Below are positions 61,968 to 64,000 of a stretch of DNA of 64,000 bases, piece after piece. A program made the translations under genes and the position numbers. The DNA comes from Aquabacterium olei (GTDB lineage: Bacteria; Pseudomonadota; Gammaproteobacteria; Burkholderiales; Burkholderiaceae_C). The notes beneath the pieces were generated by a model. It was not told the origin of the DNA, made no database searches, and saw nothing but the letters and a program-made list of their open reading frames with translations. How positions within the stretch are numbered: position 1 is the stretch's first letter; every line of letters begins with the position of its first letter. The DNA is taken from the NCBI RefSeq assembly GCF_003100395.1, contig NZ_CP029210.1, forward strand, positions 992,001 to 1,056,000, given 5' to 3'.

Positions 61968-63875
61968 GTGAGTGACCCGTCTTCCCGCGGCGGCCAGTTC
62001 AGTCTGCTGGGCCAGCGCCGATTTGCCCCGTTCTTCTTCACGCAGTTCCTCGGGGCGGCCAACGACAACCTGTTCAAGTTCGCCTTCACCGTGCTGGTGA
62101 CCTACCAGCTGCAGGTCAGCTGGCTGGACGCGAAGATGGCCGGCCTGGTCATCGGGGCGCTGTTCATCCTGCCCTTCGTGCTGCTGTCTGCCACCGCCGG
62201 GCAGTGGGCCGACAAGCACGACAAGGCCTTCATCATGCGCAGCGTCAAGCTCATGGAGGTCGGCATCATGGTGCTGGCCGGCCTGGGCTTCTGGTTCACC
62301 TGGGTGCCGCTTTTGTTGGGGTGCGTGTTCCTGATGGGGCTGCACTCGACCCTGTTCGGGCCGGTGAAGTACGCCTACCTGCCCCAGCACCTCCGGGAGC
62401 ACGAGCTCACCGGGGGCAATGGTCTGGTCGAGATGGGCACCTTCGTCGCCATTCTGCTGGGCAACGTGGGTGGGGGGCTGCTCATGGGCATCAACGAAAC
62501 CGGACGGCACTGGGTGGCGGCCGCGTGCTTTGCCGTGGCTTTGCTGGGCTGGCTGACGGCCCGCGGCATTCCGGCCTCGCCCTCGTCCGATCCGGGGCTG
62601 AAGATCAACTGGAACCCGGTGTCCGAAACGTGGCGCAACCTCAAGCTGGCCGCGACCTACCCCAGCGTGTTCCGTTCGCTGCTGGGCATTTCGTGGATGT
62701 GGTTCTTCGGGGCGGTGTTCCTGGCGCAGTTTCCGTCGTTCGCGCGCGATGTGTTGCATGGGGATGAGCAGGTGGCCTCGCTGCTGCTGGTGGTGTTCTC
62801 GGTGGGCATCGCGGTCGGCTCGCTGCTGTGCGAGCGGTTCTCGCACCGGCACGTCGAGATCGGCCTGGTGCCCATGGGTGCCGTCGGCATGACCGTGTTC
62901 GCATTCGATCTGTACCTGGCCGCCAGCGGGCTGTCGTACCCGGCCGATGCACCCCTGTTCGATGCGGCGGCCTTCGTAGCCCAGCCCGGGCATGGGCGTG
63001 TGATGGTCGATCTGGCCCTGCTGGCCTTCAGCGCCGGCCTCTACAGCGTGCCGATGTACGCGCTGATCCAGCTGCGGTCACAGCCCAGTCACCGTGCGCG
63101 CATCATTGCCGCCAACAACATCCTCAATGCGCTGTTCATGATCGTCAGCAGCCTGGCCGCCGGCGCCATGCTGTCTTCTGGCTTCACCATTCCCGAAGTG
63201 TTCGGTGCCACCGCCGTGCTGAACGTGCTGGTGGTGGGTTATGTGTTCTGGCTGATGCCCGAGTACATCGTGCGCCTGGTGATGCTGTTCGTGGCCCGCA
63301 TCGTGTACCGCTTGCGGGTCCGGGGTGACCATCACCTGCCGACCGATGGCGCGGCCATTCTGGTGTGCAACCACGTGAGCTTTGTCGACGCGGTGATCCT
63401 TGGTGTGCTGAGCCCGCGGCCCATGGTGTTCATCATGGACCACCGCATCTTCCGCACGCCCGGCATCGGCTGGTTCTTCCGCCTGGTCAAGGCCATTCCG
63501 ATCGCGCCTCAGAAGGAAGATCCGGCTGCGTACGAGGCGGCCTTCGAGCGCGCCCGGGCCGTGCTGAACGAAGGCGAGCTGCTGTGCCTTTTCCCGGAGG
63601 GCGCCATCACGCGCGACGGCAAGCTGCAGCCTTTCAAGGCCGGCATCATGAAGATCCTCGAGACGAACCCGGTGCCCGTGATTCCCGCCGCGCTGCACAA
63701 CCTGTGGGGTTCGAGTTTTTCGCGCATCGACGGGGTGGCCCTGGCCCGCCCCCTGCGTCGGGGGGTGTTCAACCCCGTGGGGCTGGTCGTCGGGGAACCG
63801 ATCCCGCCCGAGCAGGTCACACCGGCGGCCTTGCAGCAGCGCGTTCAGGCGTTGCTCGACGAGCCCACCCCCTGA
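61968..63875 (+). CDS. MFS transporter-lysophospholipid acyltransferase fusion (LplT-PlsC type)
   Basis: A 635-residue fusion. Residues 1-430 are a 12-helix MFS transporter resembling the lysophospholipid flippase LplT (FFTQFLGAANDNLFKFAFTV). Residues 440-635 are a PlsC-type acyltransferase with NHVSFVDA (catalytic HxxxxD) and FPEGAITRDGKL. The pair would bring in lyso-phospholipid and re-acylate it. The acyl-ACP ligase part of Aas is absent. The GTG start follows AAGGAGG (61953-61959) by 8 bases, which is decisive. Confidence 0.88.
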   Translation: MSDPSSRGGQFSLLGQRRFAPFFFTQFLGAANDNLFKFAFTVLVTYQLQVSWLDAKMAGLVIGALFILPFVLLSATAGQWADKHDKAFIMRSVKLMEVGIMVLAGLGFWFTWVPLLLGCVFLMGLHSTLFGPVKYAYLPQHLREHELTGGNGLVEMGTFVAILLGNVGGGLLMGINETGRHWVAAACFAVALLGWLTARGIPASPSSDPGLKINWNPVSETWRNLKLAATYPSVFRSLLGISWMWFFGAVFLAQFPSFARDVLHGDEQVASLLLVVFSVGIAVGSLLCERFSHRHVEIGLVPMGAVGMTVFAFDLYLAASGLSYPADAPLFDAAAFVAQPGHGRVMVDLALLAFSAGLYSVPMYALIQLRSQPSHRARIIAANNILNALFMIVSSLAAGAMLSSGFTIPEVFGATAVLNVLVVGYVFWLMPEYIVRLVMLFVARIVYRLRVRGDHHLPTDGAAILVCNHVSFVDAVILGVLSPRPMVFIMDHRIFRTPGIGWFFRLVKAIPIAPQKEDPAAYEAAFERARAVLNEGELLCLFPEGAITRDGKLQPFKAGIMKILETNPVPVIPAALHNLWGSSFSRIDGVALARPLRRGVFNPVGLVVGEPIPPEQVTPAALQQRVQALLDEPTP

Positions 63876-63896
63876 CCTCACCTCCATCACTGACCC

Positions 63897-64000
63897 ATGG
63901 GCAATCTGCTGACCCCTGCGGCCTGGCCCCGCATCGTTCCTTTCATCGTCTTCATGGCGCTGCTGGCGCTGCGCGGGGCTGTGCCGACCGAGGATGGCGG
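63897..64000 (+). CDS. N-terminus of a membrane protein, possibly CPBP/CAAX-protease-related (partial)
   Basis: Thirty-four codons reach the right edge. A helix (WPRIVPFIVFMALLALRG) begins at about residue 9 and resembles the N-terminus of proteins annotated CAAX prenyl protease-related in Burkholderiales. It starts 21 bases after the previous stop. The identification is tentative because no catalytic motif is in the window. Confidence 0.4.
   Translation, partial: MGNLLTPAAWPRIVPFIVFMALLALRGAVPTEDG

Overview
The window reads as a chromosome segment of a GC-rich betaproteobacterium, most likely order Burkholderiales. The evidence is the isc cluster order iscR-iscS-iscU-iscA-hscB-hscA-fdx, the cytochrome oxidase locus with DUF2244, DUF2970 and DUF2909 genes interleaved, a TagF/TssM/TssA type VI secretion module, and a recC-recB-recD order. 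Genes are tightly packed, with many ATGA or GTGA stop/start overlaps. I see no insertion sequence, prophage, CRISPR array or rRNA; there is one tRNA.

Layout. 1-1.6 kb: end of a probable TonB-dependent receptor, a PepSY-type membrane protein and a small hypothetical gene. 1.7-9.8 kb: an iron-sulfur assembly operon starting at an IscR-type promoter. It is followed after 9 bases by a GMC flavoprotein and a subunit-3-like protein; the flavoprotein carries its own ferredoxin-like cysteine motif. 9.9-13.4 kb: an exported protein, dnaQ, tRNA-Val(CAC), an acyltransferase and a conserved hypothetical gene. 13.5-28.5 kb: an amidase, then a DNA-end-processing block in which an Mre11/SbcD-like nuclease, a Rad50/YhaN-like ATPase, RecC, RecB and RecD lie in one close-packed run. 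28.5-30.3 kb: divergent comF and a methyltransferase.

30.3-40.6 kb: aerobic respiration. A sigma70-like promoter precedes DUF2244, coxB (with a fused cytochrome c domain), coxA, a 38-residue assembly protein, ctaG, a DUF2970 gene and coxC. An opposite-strand two-helix protein intervenes, followed by surf1, an SCO-like protein, ctaA, ctaB and sco: the oxidase core subunits with heme A synthesis and copper insertion genes. 40.8-42.7 kb: a beta-helix lipoprotein. 42.7-47.5 kb, minus strand: ATP-dependent DNA ligase, GTP cyclohydrolase I, a BLUF blue-light sensor, a DUF429 protein and a hexose-6-phosphate mutarotase.

47.6-58.4 kb: a small type VI secretion module (M15 peptidase, PAAR tip, unknown two-helix protein, TssM, TagF, OmpA-like protein, TssA) without sheath, tube, baseplate or ClpV genes, so the rest must lie elsewhere. 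58.5-60.7 kb: tonB-exbB-exbD under a Fur-box-like operator with an apparently leaderless tonB start. A terminator hairpin after exbD contains the likely start codon of the next gene, a CaiB-type CoA-transferase. 62-64 kb: an MFS-acyltransferase fusion and the start of a membrane protein.

The most unusual items are the Mre11/Rad50-like plus RecBCD gene block, the isc-linked iron-sulfur flavoprotein, the folE-BLUF-DUF429 operon, the unknown TssM-linked protein, and the start codon inside a terminator loop. None could be checked by database search here.
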